Of a DNA stretch of 24,556 bases, positions 16,107 through 23,706 are shown piece by piece. The position numbers and the translations under genes are program-made. Under the pieces are notes generated by a model. The model did no database searches. It saw only the letters and a list, made by a program, of their open reading frames with translations, and was not told the DNA's origin. The DNA comes from JAEZKC01 sp046546375 (GTDB lineage: Bacteria; Fibrobacterota; Chitinivibrionia; Chitinivibrionales; Chitinispirillaceae): assembly GCA_046546375.1 (NCBI GenBank), contig JBKGXV010000049.1, positions 1 to 24,556 on the forward strand. The letters run 5' to 3'. Every line of letters starts with the position of its first letter. Position 1 is the stretch's first letter.

Positions 16107-16147
16107 GAATTCCAGAATTCAAAATAAGTCCTAACAAAACCCTAACA
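16107..16147 (-). promoter_or_regulatory. Direct-repeat operator candidate upstream of the CotH operon (Pho-box-like spacing)
   Basis: On the plus strand CCTAACA occurs at 16130-16136 and again at 16141-16147, separated by AAAC: two identical 7-mers with an 11-bp period, 45-62 bp upstream of the CotH start codon. OmpR/PhoB-class response regulators bind such 7+4 direct repeats. A pair of GAATTC sites with a 2-bp gap (16107-16112, 16115-16120) lies between the repeats and the gene. The shared 275-bp gap (16086-16360) with the divergent gene shows no clear -35/-10 pair; TTGTGT-16-TATGTT on the minus strand is a weak possibility. Confidence 0.35.
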
Positions 16148-16360
16148 TAACAAATTCGTACCGATACACAACGGCCAAGTTCAAATGTCACACACCAATC
16201 TCCGGAGAAACAAGTTCTTCGCATGATTATTCAGATTGAGAATACACCTAAAAACCGCTCCCGGGTTAAACGGGTGAAATCTCTAAATAATATTATGGCA
16301 TGAAATTGGCGTTTCCATCCTCCCGTATCGATATGGTTTATTCTTCATAAGGAGATAGTT

Positions 16361-16756
16361 ATGAATTACCGTACAGTTTTACTCCTGCTGGGTTTTGCAC
16401 TTTTCACAGCATCAAACACGATTCAGGCCGGCGGAACAATGGGCGGCAACGGGGAACCGGGACAAAACGGCAACGGCACAGTCATGGATACGCTTCAGGT
16501 TGAGGGGGCGGTGATGTCTGTTGACGAAGATGCGGGCGCGGTGGTGGTGCAGACCGACGAGGGTCTCACAGACACCATAAGCATTACTGAGCAGACAGTG
16601 TTCAGAGAAGATGCCACTCTGCAGGACCTGGAACCCGGACAGAGACTGCGTTTTCACTATTTGGAATACCCCGACCGGCGCGAGGCGGTGCTGGTGGAGA
16701 TTCTCGAACCGGCAAACGGAAACGGCAACGGCCGCAAGGAAGAAGATTATCAGTAG
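16361..16756 (+). CDS. Small secreted protein with a DUF5666-like domain
   Basis: 131 residues, with AAGGAGAT 6-7 nt before the ATG. The signal peptide is clear (VLLLLGFALFTAS, cleavage near IQAGG). A Gly/Asn-rich linker (about 25-41) leads to a single ~65-residue beta domain (about 45-115): VEGAVMSVDEDAGAVVVQTD, a Thr-rich strand, then LQDLEPGQRLRFHYLEYPD. The pattern of a G-x-V-x-S-V-D opening and an L-E-P-G-Q turn is that of DUF5666 and similar OB-like periplasmic domains, whose function is not established. The C-terminus is NGNGNGRKEEDYQ, a hydrophilic tail. It is divergent from the CotH operon and shares its 275-bp upstream region, so joint regulation is possible. A G10 run and a hairpin follow the stop. 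Confidence 0.75.
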   Translation: MNYRTVLLLLGFALFTASNTIQAGGTMGGNGEPGQNGNGTVMDTLQVEGAVMSVDEDAGAVVVQTDEGLTDTISITEQTVFREDATLQDLEPGQRLRFHYLEYPDRREAVLVEILEPANGNGNGRKEEDYQ

Positions 16757-16774
16757 CGTCCATCGACAGTTCCC

Positions 16775-16802
16775 GGGTCCCCTTGCCAAGCCGGGGGGGG
16801 GG
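16775..16802. repeat. REP-like GC hairpin with a G10 homopolymer
   Basis: CTTG-C-CAAG (16782-16790) forms a perfect dyad flanked by CCCC on the left and, after CC, a run of ten G (16793-16802) on the right. This is like the short palindromic elements with a CCCCTTGCCAAGGGGG core scattered in many bacterial genomes. It lies ~20 nt after the DUF5666-like gene and may also end its transcript. The copy number in this genome is not visible here. The G10 run is also a place where sequencing or assembly error is likely. Confidence 0.35.
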
Positions 16803-17043
16803 CCTGCGGATTAAGGATTTCCGGCGCCTCCACTTTCTGACTGAGCCCCTGCCACTTGTGCTTGCGATAAATACACTTCTGCGCCGCAAGTCCACTTGTA
16901 CTCAAGCCGCCCGGAGATCTGCCCGCCCAGAGAATCCACTCCCCGGCCCCTTGCTCTAAATCATCATTAATCAGAACATTTTCAGCCGCCGCACTCAGCG
17001 GCAGCGCACAGAAACCCATTTTTTTGATGTGGAGAGCACCCAT
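16797..17043 (-). pseudogene. Decayed 5' fragment of a carbohydrate-binding-domain (CBM4/9-like) secreted protein
   Basis: On the minus strand an open frame reads, from the ATG at 17043, a short positively charged start, a signal-peptide-like stretch (KKMGFCALPLSAAAE), then NVLINDDLEQGAGEW, GLAAQKCIYRKHKWQG and LSQKVEAPE. This follows the start of CBM4/9-type domains (N-x-x-x-N-x-x-F-E-x-G-x-x-x-W, then W-Q-G and Q-x-V). Only about half of such a domain is present and nothing recognisable follows. The frame runs into the G/C homopolymer and then across the end of the neighbouring gene on the other strand. There is no ribosome binding site. It is best read as a relic of a larger polysaccharide-binding enzyme; the family match is by eye only. 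Confidence 0.4.
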
Positions 17044-17135
17044 ACAACAAATCTCGATACCCTTTTTCCGCTCGGCGCTCTCTGCGCCGTTATCCTGCCA
17101 TTTGACCTCCATTCTGGCCCAGTTTAATTTGAAAA

Positions 17136-17339
17136 ATGCTAATCGAAACAGATCCATCCAGCTACTACCGGCTGTTCCGGCAAGACGTGAATCCCTTCAT
17201 TTCAAAGGGAATCATCGAATTGAATCAGAGCAAGACAGAAAAAGTGGTCTGGTTTATCGATAATCCGGAAAAACCGGCCATAGGGCTGGTCGCCGGTGAG
17301 GAGCAACGGAACCTCAGACCTCAAAAGAAAGGTGAACCT
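17136..17339 (+). pseudogene. Truncated acyltransferase-like fragment ahead of the tautomerase gene
   Basis: An open frame from ATG 17136 runs in frame into the MIF-like gene, but its ~68 residues do not belong to that family. YYRLFRQDVNPFISKGIIEL and the following KPAIGLVAGEEQ resemble the N-terminal part of GNAT/FemAB-like proteins, in which a similar stretch is followed by a conserved SPFSAPFGG-type motif. Here the text breaks off at LRPQKKG instead. There is no good ribosome binding site at 17136, while the tautomerase has its own at about 17329. The fragment is probably a decayed gene end that happens to remain in frame. A genuine N-terminal extension of the tautomerase is possible but less likely. 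Confidence 0.35.
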
Positions 17340-17690
17340 ATGCCTCTGCTTACACTCAGCACTTCCGTCGAAATCGATGAAGGCGGCAAAGAAAACCTTC
17401 TGGGCCAGCTCTCGACTGCTGTTGCGGAAAGCCTCAACAAGCCCGAAAAGTTCGTGATGGTTACCATTGAAGAGAGGGCAATCTTGATGTCAGGCAGCAC
17501 CGCACCGGCCGCATTTGCAAGCCTTTCCAGTATAGGAGGCATAAACGGTGAAGCCAACAAGGCGTTTTCGGAAAAACTCTGCTCACTTCTCAAGGACCGG
17601 CTCGGTATCGAACAGGAAAGAGTCTATATCAATTTTTCTGATGTAGAAAGGGAGAACTGGGGGTGGAACGGGAGTACGTTTGCAAAGTAG
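17340..17690 (+). CDS. MIF / phenylpyruvate tautomerase family protein
   Basis: 116 residues from ATG 17340, chosen because the family needs proline right after the start Met (catalytic Pro after Met removal: MPLLTLSTS) and AAAGGTG lies ~6 nt upstream. Family features appear in order: KPEKFVMV (34-41, with Lys34 matching the MIF active-site Lys32), GSTAPAAFASLSSIGGI (52-68), CSLLKDRLGI, RVYINFSDV (94-102) and the eukaryote-like ending NWGWNGSTFA (106-115). The expected activity is keto-enol tautomerisation of phenylpyruvate-type substrates as a cytosolic trimer. The CxxC of animal MIF is replaced by AAFA (57-60), so thiol-oxidoreductase activity is not expected. It sits just after a region of gene debris, which hints at a rearranged or acquired segment. 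Confidence 0.9.
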   Translation: MPLLTLSTSVEIDEGGKENLLGQLSTAVAESLNKPEKFVMVTIEERAILMSGSTAPAAFASLSSIGGINGEANKAFSEKLCSLLKDRLGIEQERVYINFSDVERENWGWNGSTFAK

Positions 17691-17857
17691 GCTAAAGAAA
17701 GGTCTGATGGGGAGTGATAAGCACCGGATATGGTATCGCGGAAAAAGGAATCCGATGCCGCCCACCTCCCCTTCTGATCGATTCTGGTCAGGCCACATGA
17801 TGAATCGCCCGCCCGTTTTGAAACCCTTACCTGAGCTAAAGCCGTTATTTGTCACAA

Positions 17858-18379
17858 TCAATCAGAAATCAAATCTCTCCATTTTGCACGATCAGCATAT
17901 GAAACGGCGAATTCGATATCTCCTATGCTACCGCTTAAGGTATCCGCATGAGCAAGTTTTCTGAACGTCTCGATTTGTACCTGCTTGATCATATACTCAT
18001 CCAATAGATTACCAGCCACCACATGTTCATTTTTGTCAATTTTTCCCAGATCCAGCAGTTCTTCTGAAGTTCTGAACTCTATATCATACAGCTCTGCATC
18101 ATGATCATAAAATCCATTGAAATGAAATATCATTATACAGTTGTTATCTTGATCCAGATAAACCTTGACTGTTTTTGAACTGAAACTCACCTCAGTTTCC
18201 AGAAGTATAATATGAGTGCATTTTGCCCCTGCCTTTATGAGTGCGATTTCCTCCTCAAGAACAATATGCGATAATGGTTGCTTTTCCATATCAGTGTCTG
18301 ACCGTGGAATAGGGTTCAGTGATATGCAGTTTGAAAAAACTGAAACAAACAATACGAGTTTCAGTATGGGTTTTTTCAT
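17858..18379 (-). CDS. Small secreted or lipoprotein-like hypothetical protein
   Basis: 173 residues; GGAGAA lies ~8 nt before the ATG. The N-terminus (MKKPILKLVLFVSVFSNC) is a signal peptide with Cys18 placed like a lipobox cysteine, although Asn at -1 is atypical for signal peptidase II. The rest is acidic, mixes strands and helices (KTVKVYLDQDNNCIMIFHFN, ELYDIEFRTSEELLDLG) and includes no family I recognise. It converges with the tautomerase gene across a 167-nt gap in which I see no clear terminator or gene. The start and reading frame look real because of signal peptide and ribosome binding site. Function is unknown; an envelope location is inferred. Confidence 0.65.
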   Translation of the reverse strand: MKKPILKLVLFVSVFSNCISLNPIPRSDTDMEKQPLSHIVLEEEIALIKAGAKCTHIILLETEVSFSSKTVKVYLDQDNNCIMIFHFNGFYDHDAELYDIEFRTSEELLDLGKIDKNEHVVAGNLLDEYMIKQVQIETFRKLAHADTLSGSIGDIEFAVSYADRAKWRDLISD

Positions 18380-18806
18380 AGTTCCGATTCTCCTGATTTT
18401 CGACCACCCTCACCGAGCAGCCTCTAGCGGATGTTTCATGTTCCAGGTGTTTTCAGCGGTATTGCCGCCCCCCAAATGTCAAAAAGTGGTGAAGCCCTGG
18501 CGGCCTGAACATTTCTAATATACAGCATGCACTCCATAGTTGGTGTAATCTTTAGTTTGCGAATGATTCCCCTTGCGCACATACAAAACCCAGAGTACAA
18601 ATCCCTTATGGTTCGGTTTTTGCTTGATCCAACTCTCTTGGACCGGCTATCAGATCTTAGAAACACAGTATAATTCTATAATCAGCCATAATTCAATACC
18701 TTAGAATGATGTGCAGTCACAGCACTTACATGTTTATACAGAAAAAAGAATAACAATAAGAATCAATTTTCCAAAACACGCCCGGTTGGGCCAAAAGAGG
18801 ATCTTT
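18380..18806. other. 427-bp gap without a recognisable gene
   Basis: This lies between the divergent hypothetical protein and the P-type ATPase. A 76-codon minus-strand frame (18436-18666) is open but has no ribosome binding site, no signal peptide and no family resemblance, so I do not call it. The right part is AT-rich and carries two tandem TATAAT boxes. Nothing else was identified. Confidence 0.5.
18669..18682 (+). promoter_or_regulatory. Tandem -10 boxes upstream of the P-type ATPase
   Basis: Two perfect TATAAT hexamers lie at 18669-18674 and 18677-18682, about 125-138 bp before the ATPase start codon. No good -35 hexamer sits 16-18 bp upstream of either; TTGGAC is 25 bp away from the first. 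They may form a weak or activator-dependent promoter, or be chance in AT-rich DNA. Confidence 0.3.
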
Positions 18807-21551
18807 ATGGCAGAAAACCAAACTCCCCGACCAGACATAGGAAGCAAGGAATGGTACCAGCTTTCCTCACAGGAGGCGCTGGAGCGAGTCAAATCACCAA
18901 AAGAGGGACTGAGCTCCCGGGAGGTGCAGAAGCGCCTTGAGCAGTACGGAAAAAACAAACTTCCCACCAAAAAAGCCCCCTCCCTCTTCACGCTCATTCT
19001 GCGTCAGTTCAAAAGCCCCCTCATATACATATTATTAATAGCGGGTATAATCTCTCTGGTGATTGGAAGCCTGGAAGATGCTGTTTTCATCTTCATTGTC
19101 GTTCTGATTAATGCAGTAGTGGGGACAATCCAGGAATTCAAGGCCGAAAAGAGCGCGGAGGCTCTTCAGAAAATGATCCAGGCCAAGGCCACCGTGCTCC
19201 GGGATGGTGAGGTGAAGCGCATTGATGCAGAAATGGTGGTCCCCGGAGACATTGTCCATCTCGAATCCGGTAACAGAGTGCCCTGCGACTGCAGAATCAT
19301 CACCGAACGCAACCTGGGTATAGACGAGTCGATTCTGACCGGAGAATCCACCACATCCCAGAAGCAGACGGGGGTGATTGAGGAAGAGGAAGTGGAGACC
19401 GGGGACCAGGCGAATATGGTCTTCGCCGGTACATCGGTCATATCGGGCAGAGCGGAAGTGGTTGCGGTTGAAACCGGTTTTTCCACCCAGTTGGGCAAGA
19501 TTTCAGAAGCGGTGACGCAGACGAAAACGGGTGAACTTCCTCTGGTGCAGAGAATGAACCGTTTCGTGAAACAGCTCAGTTATATCATTCTGGGAGCGGT
19601 GTTTGTCCTGGCGGGTATCACTTTTGCCAGAGGCACACCTCTGATCGAAGTGTTTTTCATGGCGGTGGCGCTGGCGGTTTCAGCCATCCCCGCTGGTTTG
19701 CCGGTGGCCATGACCATCGCCCTTTCCATCGGTGTCAACCGCATGGCACGGCGCAAAGTAATCATACGGAAACTTCCCTCCGTGGAGGGGCTCGGGAGCT
19801 GCACCTATATTGCAAGCGACAAGACAGGCACCCTGACCTCGAATATTCAGACGGTTAGAAAAGTGGCGTTGTGCGAACAGAATGGTTTTCAGTCGGTTGA
19901 TGTGACCGGTCAGGGCTACACCGGAGAGGGTAAGCTCGAACGTGATGGAAAAGAACCGGATAAACATGTGATGAAGCGGGCAGTTGCCTTTGCCAGAGCG
20001 GGAGTTCTGTGCAATGGCGGATCATTGATAAAAAGGGAGGGATCCTGGAAACATGATGGTGATCCTATCGATGTGGCGCTTCTGGCATTCGGGTACAAAG
20101 CCGGGCTGGAGACGGAAAAAGTGAAAAGGGAAACGGAGATACAGACGGAAATCCCTTATGAATCTGAAAGAAAGTATCAGGCGGTGTTTTACCGGGAACA
20201 GGACGGATCATTTACGACAGCGGTCAAAGGAGCAACTGAGGCGATTCTTCAGTTCTGCAAATTCGTACCCAGTTCGGAGGGAAAAACCGAAATCGATCCG
20301 GGCAGAATTCATGAAATGGAAGCACAGCTCACAAACCAGGGATTCCGCGTGCTGGCTGTGGCATCGGGAAAAAACGGGGAACCATCCGATCTGCAAAATC
20401 CCCAAGAGGAGGATATTCCCGATCTGACTTTTCTGGGACTGGTGGGCTTTATTGATCCTCTGCGTCCTGAAGCGAAAGGGGCGGTCGAAGAGTGCAAAAA
20501 GGCTGGAGTCAAGGTGGGGATGATCACCGGGGATCACCCCAGGACCGCACTCGCCATTGCGAAGAATCTGGGTATAGCGCAGAATGAGAGCGAACTTGCG
20601 TCGGGCAAGGATCTGGAAAAGACCAAGAAGGATAATGAAGAGGAGTTCAACAAGAAAGTGCGGATGGCATCTGTGTTTGCCCGGATAAACCCTCTGCAGA
20701 AAGTCGATATTGTCAGCTCACTGGTATCGGGAGGGGAATTCGTGGCGGTTACCGGAGACGGGGTGAATGATGCTCCCGCTCTGCGTAAAGCGAATTTAGG
20801 CGTGGCCATGGGGTCTGGAAACGATGTCGCCAAGGACACCGGCTCAATCATTATTGCAGACGACAATTTCGCATCGATCGTCTCCGGTATTGAACAGGGC
20901 CGTATCGCCTATCAGAACCTTCGTAAAGTAATCTATCTGCTTATCGCCACCGGCGCCGCCGAGGTGATTCTTTTCACATTCGCAGTAGCGCTTGGCATGC
21001 CCATTCCTCTGGTGGCAGTGCAGCTTCTGTGGCTCAACCTGGTGACAAACGGAGTGCAGCATGTGGGACTAGCATTTGAAAAAGGAGAAGCGGGGGTCAT
21101 GAAAAACGCTCCCCGAGATCCCAAAGAGAGAATTTTCAATCCGCAGATGATTCAGGAGACGATTGTGGCGGGAGCCACCATGGCATTTGTGGGCTTCGGT
21201 CTCTGGTGGTGGCTCATGTCCCAGGAAGTGGAAGTCGTGTACGCGCGGAATCTGATGCTTCTTCTGATGGTTCTGTTTGAAAATTACCATGTGTTCAACT
21301 GCCGCTCTGAACTCGAGTCGGTGCTCAGAGTACCGTTCAACAACCCGATTCTTTTCCTTGGTGTTGCGGCAGGCCTGAGCATACATATTCTCTCTCTCTA
21401 TATGCCCGTTCTGCAGGATGTACTGCAGACAAGCCCCGTAACCCTGACCCAATTCGGTCTGGTTCTGGCGCTTGGAGCAAGCGTGGTGGTGACAACTGAA
21501 GTTTTCAAGGCAATCAGGAGAAGAAAACTGAGTAAGGAGACGGAGAAATAA
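18807..21551 (+). CDS. P-type cation-transporting ATPase with non-canonical ion-site residues
   Basis: 914 residues from ATG 18807 (AAAGAGGA 5 nt upstream; an in-frame extension to 18711 has no ribosome binding site). The layout is that of P2-type pumps: N-terminal cation-ATPase domain, helices M1-M2, actuator with LTGES (177-181), M3-M4, phosphorylation motif DKTGTLT (Asp338), nucleotide domain with KGATE, hinge TGDGVNDAP (649-657), then M5-M10. Ion-binding positions differ from SERCA-type Ca pumps: M4 reads PAGLP where Ca pumps have PEGLP (Ala296 replaces the ligand Glu), and M6 reads LNLVTNGVQ where they have NLVTDG (Asn748 replaces Asp). The M5 Glu in GAAEV is kept. The pump fold is certain, but the transported ion cannot be read from the sequence. 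It ends 57 nt before a convergent methyltransferase gene. Confidence 0.93.
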   Translation: MAENQTPRPDIGSKEWYQLSSQEALERVKSPKEGLSSREVQKRLEQYGKNKLPTKKAPSLFTLILRQFKSPLIYILLIAGIISLVIGSLEDAVFIFIVVLINAVVGTIQEFKAEKSAEALQKMIQAKATVLRDGEVKRIDAEMVVPGDIVHLESGNRVPCDCRIITERNLGIDESILTGESTTSQKQTGVIEEEEVETGDQANMVFAGTSVISGRAEVVAVETGFSTQLGKISEAVTQTKTGELPLVQRMNRFVKQLSYIILGAVFVLAGITFARGTPLIEVFFMAVALAVSAIPAGLPVAMTIALSIGVNRMARRKVIIRKLPSVEGLGSCTYIASDKTGTLTSNIQTVRKVALCEQNGFQSVDVTGQGYTGEGKLERDGKEPDKHVMKRAVAFARAGVLCNGGSLIKREGSWKHDGDPIDVALLAFGYKAGLETEKVKRETEIQTEIPYESERKYQAVFYREQDGSFTTAVKGATEAILQFCKFVPSSEGKTEIDPGRIHEMEAQLTNQGFRVLAVASGKNGEPSDLQNPQEEDIPDLTFLGLVGFIDPLRPEAKGAVEECKKAGVKVGMITGDHPRTALAIAKNLGIAQNESELASGKDLEKTKKDNEEEFNKKVRMASVFARINPLQKVDIVSSLVSGGEFVAVTGDGVNDAPALRKANLGVAMGSGNDVAKDTGSIIIADDNFASIVSGIEQGRIAYQNLRKVIYLLIATGAAEVILFTFAVALGMPIPLVAVQLLWLNLVTNGVQHVGLAFEKGEAGVMKNAPRDPKERIFNPQMIQETIVAGATMAFVGFGLWWWLMSQEVEVVYARNLMLLLMVLFENYHVFNCRSELESVLRVPFNNPILFLGVAAGLSIHILSLYMPVLQDVLQTSPVTLTQFGLVLALGASVVVTTEVFKAIRRRKLSKETEK

Positions 21552-21559
21552 AAGAACGC

Positions 21560-21610
21560 GAGACAACGGGACTGGGAAAAGTCGGGCCTTTTTTCATCCC
21601 GTTGTGTCTC
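21560..21610. terminator. Long hairpin between convergent ATPase and methyltransferase genes
   Basis: GAGACAACGGGA (21560-21571) pairs with TCCCGTTGTGTCTC (21597-21610) with a 2-nt bulge. Inside it GGAAAAG can pair with CTTTTTTC, giving one long hairpin that fills the 57-nt gap. T and A runs lie inside the inner stem rather than after the outer one. It is probably a bidirectional terminator for both genes. Confidence 0.6.
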
Positions 21611-22226
21611 AATAATGAGCGGCGGTTAATAAAAACATCGAATACTCTCTTGTAGAGCCGTCTTCCCTCTGACGGGGGATCTGAAGAGCAGTGGATATTT
21701 CTGTATCGCGAAAACCGGCGGCTTGGGCCATGCGGGTCAATTCACTTCTGCAGAATCCCTTGTGCCCACTGAAATTCTCACCATGAAAACCGCCGTCCTC
21801 CTTGTCCAGATCGGCTATGCACAGATATCCGGGCTTGTTGAGCATACCTGCGAACACTTTAAGGATTTGGGGAACATCTTCCACATGGTGCAGGGTCATC
21901 TGTGAATAGATCAGATCGAATTTAGCTGCAGGAGGCCTGTCGGTTGTAAGATCAATCTTCATCACCTCCATACTTTTCAGGCCGCGGCCGGCGATTTTTT
22001 CCTGCGTGACCTCGAGCATCCCCTCAGAGGAATCGGCCAGCACTATATGCCCGAGATAAGGTTTGAGTGCGAAGCTGAGGTTTCCTGTTCCACAGCCGTA
22101 TTCAAAAGAGATCATCTGTTTGGAAAGGGGTACTCTTTTTCGTATACCCTCCGCCACCGCCAGTGCCATAGTTTCCCTGCGCGAATCCTTGTCCCACTCA
22201 CGAGCTTTTCTGTCGAATTCATTCAT
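21609..22226 (-). CDS. Class I SAM-dependent methyltransferase
   Basis: 205 residues. The Rossmann methyltransferase signature is present: motif I FEYGCGTGNLSFAL (41-54), which binds S-adenosylmethionine; an acidic residue after strand 2 (VLADSSEGML, Asp64) for the ribose; MKIDLTTD near 90; motif IV FDLIYSQMTLHHVEDVPQIL with the usual LHH; and GYLCIADLDKEDG. The opening NEFDRKAREWDKD is typical of UbiE/Methyltransf_11-like small-molecule enzymes. The substrate cannot be told from the sequence and no pathway gene is adjacent. There is no strong ribosome binding site before the ATG (GGGAAACGGTAA). It stands alone, convergent with the ATPase gene and divergent from the AI-2E transporter gene. 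Confidence 0.9.
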   Translation of the reverse strand: MNEFDRKAREWDKDSRRETMALAVAEGIRKRVPLSKQMISFEYGCGTGNLSFALKPYLGHIVLADSSEGMLEVTQEKIAGRGLKSMEVMKIDLTTDRPPAAKFDLIYSQMTLHHVEDVPQILKVFAGMLNKPGYLCIADLDKEDGGFHGENFSGHKGFCRSELTRMAQAAGFRDTEISTALQIPRQREDGSTREYSMFLLTAAHY

Positions 22227-22265
22227 TTACCGTTTCCCGTTCTCCGTTTTCCCGCGGACCGGCCC

Positions 22266-22294
22266 GCTCACACTGAGTTTGTCGAAATGTGAGC
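22266..22294. repeat. Intergenic hairpin with an ACTGAGTTTGTCGAA core
   Basis: GCTCACA (22266-22272) and TGTGAGC (22288-22294) form a perfect 7-bp stem around a 15-nt loop containing CTGAGTTTGTCGAAA. The text CACTGAG-(C/T)-TTGTCGAA is a short element recurrent in intergenic regions of unrelated bacteria, so this is probably a copy of a dispersed repeat. It lies in the 268-bp divergent gap 22227-22494, in which no gene was found. Confidence 0.45.
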
Positions 22295-22494
22295 TCAATT
22301 AGTTCTGTTGAAGCTTTGATGCCCTCATCTCTGCACTCGCTTTTTCCTTAAATCATTTCAGAAAAGACACTCATAAAATAGATACGAACCTCCCGAAATA
22401 TCATGCAAAAACCTCAGAAAGGTGATTAGAATCCAAAGTGCGCATCAGTTATTTTCGTTTTATCCGCGGACCCCTTCGGGGACCCTCAGTTCAA

Positions 22495-23598
22495 ATGAAT
22501 GGTACGAGTGATATGCTGAAAAACAGATATGCAACGTGGCTCATCCTGATTATCGGAATCTTCTATCTCCTGATAGTAGGCAAATCACTTCTTATTCCGC
22601 TGGTCCTGGCAGTGTTCATCTGGTACTTGATTAATGTTCTCACCGATGTATTCGCGAAGCTGCCCATTGGTCCCCAACACAGCCTTCCCCGACCGATCGC
22701 GTTTGTCGGTGCGCTTATCTCCATCGCGGTCCTGATCTATTTTATCGCAAACATCATCACCGTCAATATCGCCGAAGTGGCTGCTGCTGCACCCGCTTAT
22801 CAGTACAATCTGGAGCAGATGAGCCGGAGGTTTTTTGCAAAACTGCCCCTTAGGGAACCTTTGTCTCTTCATAAAATCATAAACAATCTGGATTTCGGGT
22901 ACATGGCCGGAATCTTTGCCAGAGAACTCACCAATTTCTTCAGCAAGGGCACCATAGTTCTGATCTATCTGATTTTTCTCTTTCTTGAACAGCGAAGTTT
23001 CGGCAACAAGTTTCTGGAACTGATCCGCGACCCCGATCGTCAGCACGAAATAAAGATGCTGGTAACCCGCATCGATTCTGACATACGTACCTACCTTGGG
23101 ATAAAAACCGTCTCAAGTGTGATCACAGCTCTTTTCAGTTATCTGATCTTTTCCGCCATAGGGCTCAATTTTGCCAGTTTCTGGGCATTTCTTGTCTTTC
23201 TTCTCAATTACATTCCCACCATCGGGTCCATCATAGCCACGGTTTTCCCCTCACTTCTTGCTCTGGTGCAGTTTGAAAGCATCGGTCCCTTTTTAGTGGT
23301 GGCGCTCGGGGTCACCTCCGTCCAGCAGCTTATCGGCAATTTTCTGGAACCCCGCTTTCTGGGCAACCGGCTCAACCTCAGCCCATTGGTGATCCTGATC
23401 TCCCTGGCACTGTGGGGCAAGCTTTGGGGAATTCCGGGAATGCTTCTGTGCGTTCCGATCACGGCAATCGTGATGATCGTTTTTTCTCACTTCCCCCAGA
23501 CCCGGTCCATTGCAGTCGCTCTTTCAAGAAACGGCAAGATCAGAGCCGAATCGCACGCGGAGGAGAAAGAGATGACCAAGGAAAGCCTGATCGAGTAG
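22495..23598 (+). CDS. AI-2E family transporter (PerM/TqsA-like membrane protein)
   Basis: 367 residues from ATG 22495. The frame stays open to a GTG at 22438 (AAGGTGAT about 12 nt upstream), and ATG 22513 is also possible; the true start is uncertain. I prefer 22495 because a GC hairpin (GGACCCC-TTC-GGGGACC) lies between GTG and ATG, and members of the family start just before the first helix. There are about eight hydrophobic helices, with two near the N-terminus (WLILIIGIFYLLIVG, LLIPLVLAVFIWYLI). The family's conserved C-terminal block is clear: NYIPTIGSIIATVFPSLLAL, then LEPRFLGNRLNLSPLVILIS and GIPGMLLCVPITA. Members have been linked to autoinducer-2 export, Na+/H+ exchange or other small-molecule efflux, so the substrate is open. 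The charged tail ends in KEMTKESLIE. Confidence 0.9.
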   Translation: MNGTSDMLKNRYATWLILIIGIFYLLIVGKSLLIPLVLAVFIWYLINVLTDVFAKLPIGPQHSLPRPIAFVGALISIAVLIYFIANIITVNIAEVAAAAPAYQYNLEQMSRRFFAKLPLREPLSLHKIINNLDFGYMAGIFARELTNFFSKGTIVLIYLIFLFLEQRSFGNKFLELIRDPDRQHEIKMLVTRIDSDIRTYLGIKTVSSVITALFSYLIFSAIGLNFASFWAFLVFLLNYIPTIGSIIATVFPSLLALVQFESIGPFLVVALGVTSVQQLIGNFLEPRFLGNRLNLSPLVILISLALWGKLWGIPGMLLCVPITAIVMIVFSHFPQTRSIAVALSRNGKIRAESHAEEKEMTKESLIE

Positions 23599-23706
23599 GT
23601 TCAGGGGTCTGAATCAGCTGTACACATATTAACATGGTTCAGTTTAAAGAGTATGCTTTCGGTGGAAGCTATGCTCTGGTGGTATTTTGGGCTCAAGATT
23701 CACATT

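Noticed and set aside
16412..16789. A 125-codon minus-strand open frame
   Set aside because: It is the shadow of the DUF5666-like gene, which has a good ribosome binding site and signal peptide.
18436..18666. A 76-codon minus-strand frame in the gap before the P-type ATPase
   Set aside because: It lacks a ribosome binding site, recognisable domain and coding-like composition.
22438..22494. GTG start giving a longer AI-2E transporter
   Set aside because: The added residues precede the first family helix, the ribosome binding site is too far away and a GC hairpin lies in the segment; kept only as an alternative.
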